A DNA stretch of 6,487 nucleotides, taken from positions 1-6,487 of the forward strand of contig JAGLBH010000031.1 of assembly GCA_018260285.1 (NCBI GenBank). The letters run 5' to 3'. Positions 5,556 to 6,487 of this stretch are shown here, one piece after another. Below the pieces are notes generated by a model. The model had not been told where the DNA came from. It was given only the letters and a program-made list of their open reading frames with translations, and searched no databases. This DNA is from Arthrobacter sp. (lineage in GTDB: Bacteria; Actinomycetota; Actinomycetes; Actinomycetales; Micrococcaceae). The translations under genes and the position numbers were made by a program. Positions within the stretch are counted from its first letter, which is position 1, and every line of letters starts with the position of its first letter.

Positions 5556-6487
5556 ATGAGCAACGCCGCCATCCCCAAGCCCTCAGTTCCCGCACCGGAC
5601 ATCCTGCGCTGCGCCTACGCCGAATACGTCGTCACGGACCTCGAAGCCTCGCGCCGCTTCTACGTGGACGTGCTCGGGCTGCACGTGACGGAGGAAGACG
5701 AGAACGCGATCTACCTCCGCTCCTTCGAGGAGTTCATCCACCACAACCTGGTTCTCCGCAAGGGGCCGGTCGCCGCCGTCGCCGTCATGGGGTTCCGTGT
5801 CCGCAGCCAGGAGGATGTGGACCGGGCCGAGGCGTACTACCAGGAGCTCGGCTGCCGCACAGAGCGCCGTGCGGAGGGCTTCGTCAAGGGCATCCGCAAC
5901 GCAGTTCGTGTGGAGGACCCCCTCGGCTTCCCCTACGAGTTCTTCTACGAGGTGGACCACGTCGAGCGTCTCCACATGCGCTACGACCTCTACTCCGCCG
6001 GTGAGCTCGTCCGCCTGGACCACTTCAACCAGGTCACCCCGGACGTCCCCCGCGGCCGCAAATACCTCGAGGACCTCGGCTTCCGCGTGACGGAGGACAT
6101 CCAGGACGACGAGGGCACCACCTACGCCGCCTGGATGCACCGCAAGGGCACGGTTCATGACACCGCCCTGACCGGCGGCGACGGCCCCCGCATGCACCAC
6201 ATCGCCTTCTCGACGCATGAGAAGCACAACATCATCCAGATCTGCGACAAGATGGGCGCGCTGCGCATCAGCGACCGGATCGAGCGCGGCCCGGGCCGCC
6301 ACGGCGTCTCCAACGCGTTCTACCTCTACATCCTGGACCCGGACGGGCACCGCGTCGAGATCTACACGCAGGACTACTACACGGGCGACCCGGACAACCC
6401 CGTCATCACCTGGGACGTCCACGACAACCAGCGCCGGGACTGGTGGGGCAATCCCGTCGTCCCGTCCTGGTACACCGAGGCCTCGCT
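5556..6487 (+). CDS. hpaD: Homoprotocatechuate (3,4-dihydroxyphenylacetate) 2,3-dioxygenase, C terminus cut by window edge
   Basis: An extradiol (meta-cleaving) ring dioxygenase that inserts O2 into homoprotocatechuate to give CHMS. About 310 residues are visible; the Brevibacterium/Arthrobacter enzymes I recall are about 365 long, so roughly 55 C-terminal residues are missing. It has two vicinal-oxygen-chelate halves: residues ~16-135, structural, and ~150-275, catalytic. The metal triad is H156 (LDHFNQV), H215 (RMHHIAF) and E268 (HRVEIYT). Second-sphere residues known from the B. fuscum enzyme are all present, shifted by +1: N158, H201 (TVHDTAL), Y258 (FYLYILD) and R293/R294 (DNQRRDWWG). 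Long stretches such as GLHVTEEDEN, FIHHNLVLR and ALRISDRIERGPGRHG match the B. fuscum protein as I remember it. The triad is the same in Fe(II) and Mn(II) members, so the metal is not decided. It follows hpaE by 31 bases with no terminator between. Confidence 0.96.
   Translation, partial: MSNAAIPKPSVPAPDILRCAYAEYVVTDLEASRRFYVDVLGLHVTEEDENAIYLRSFEEFIHHNLVLRKGPVAAVAVMGFRVRSQEDVDRAEAYYQELGCRTERRAEGFVKGIRNAVRVEDPLGFPYEFFYEVDHVERLHMRYDLYSAGELVRLDHFNQVTPDVPRGRKYLEDLGFRVTEDIQDDEGTTYAAWMHRKGTVHDTALTGGDGPRMHHIAFSTHEKHNIIQICDKMGALRISDRIERGPGRHGVSNAFYLYILDPDGHRVEIYTQDYYTGDPDNPVITWDVHDNQRRDWWGNPVVPSWYTEAS

Noticed and set aside
3863..5602. Long minus-strand open frame of 579 codons opposite hpaE
   Set aside because: It is the antisense shadow of a GC-rich gene: composition is Val/Gly/Arg/Glu-rich with no recognisable motif, while the plus strand encodes a complete aldehyde dehydrogenase.
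5583..6422. Minus-strand open frame of 279 codons opposite hpaD
   Set aside because: Antisense shadow of the strongly conserved dioxygenase; Val/Asp/Ala-rich low-information product.

Overview
The window looks like a chromosomal stretch from a high-GC Gram-positive bacterium (Actinobacteria, probably Micrococcales). Codons end mostly in G or C, genes are tightly packed, and the last gene is almost residue-for-residue like the homoprotocatechuate 2,3-dioxygenases I remember from Brevibacterium and Arthrobacter. The genus cannot be fixed from the sequence alone.

Layout. (1) 1-447, plus strand: the C-terminal part of a Gfo/Idh/MocA-type sugar or inositol oxidoreductase, cut by the left edge. 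(2) 448-527: a short gap between converging genes that carries two copies of a 16-base direct repeat. (3) 528-1708, minus strand: a coupled pair, a small TPR protein followed by a class I SAM-dependent methyltransferase, overlapping by 4 bases (ATGA). (4) 1709-1766: a 58-base divergent promoter region with a perfect 12-base palindrome (1749-1760) over a likely -10 element. (5) 1767-6487, plus strand: a catabolic operon for homoprotocatechuate (3,4-dihydroxyphenylacetate). It contains an FAH-RraA fusion protein, a GntR/FCD regulator, 5-carboxymethyl-2-hydroxymuconate semialdehyde (CHMS) dehydrogenase (hpaE type), and homoprotocatechuate 2,3-dioxygenase (hpaD type, cut by the right edge).

How the genes work together. 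HpaD opens the ring of homoprotocatechuate to CHMS and HpaE oxidises CHMS to the dicarboxylic acid. The FAH domain of the fusion would carry out the following decarboxylation/isomerisation. The fused RraA-like domain keeps the full D-X20-R-D metal and pyruvate-enolate motif of HMG/CHA aldolases, so it may supply the terminal aldol cleavage to pyruvate and succinic semialdehyde that HpaI performs in E. coli, or a decarboxylation. The GntR protein probably represses the operon and itself through the palindrome. The isomerase (HpaF), hydratase (HpaH) and a classical HpaI are not in the window and may lie beyond the right edge.

The most noteworthy points are the FAH-RraA fusion with an intact aldolase motif, the relic-like ribosome binding site inside its linker, and the leaderless-type promoter overlapped by the palindrome. 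No mobile element, CRISPR array, rRNA or tRNA was seen.
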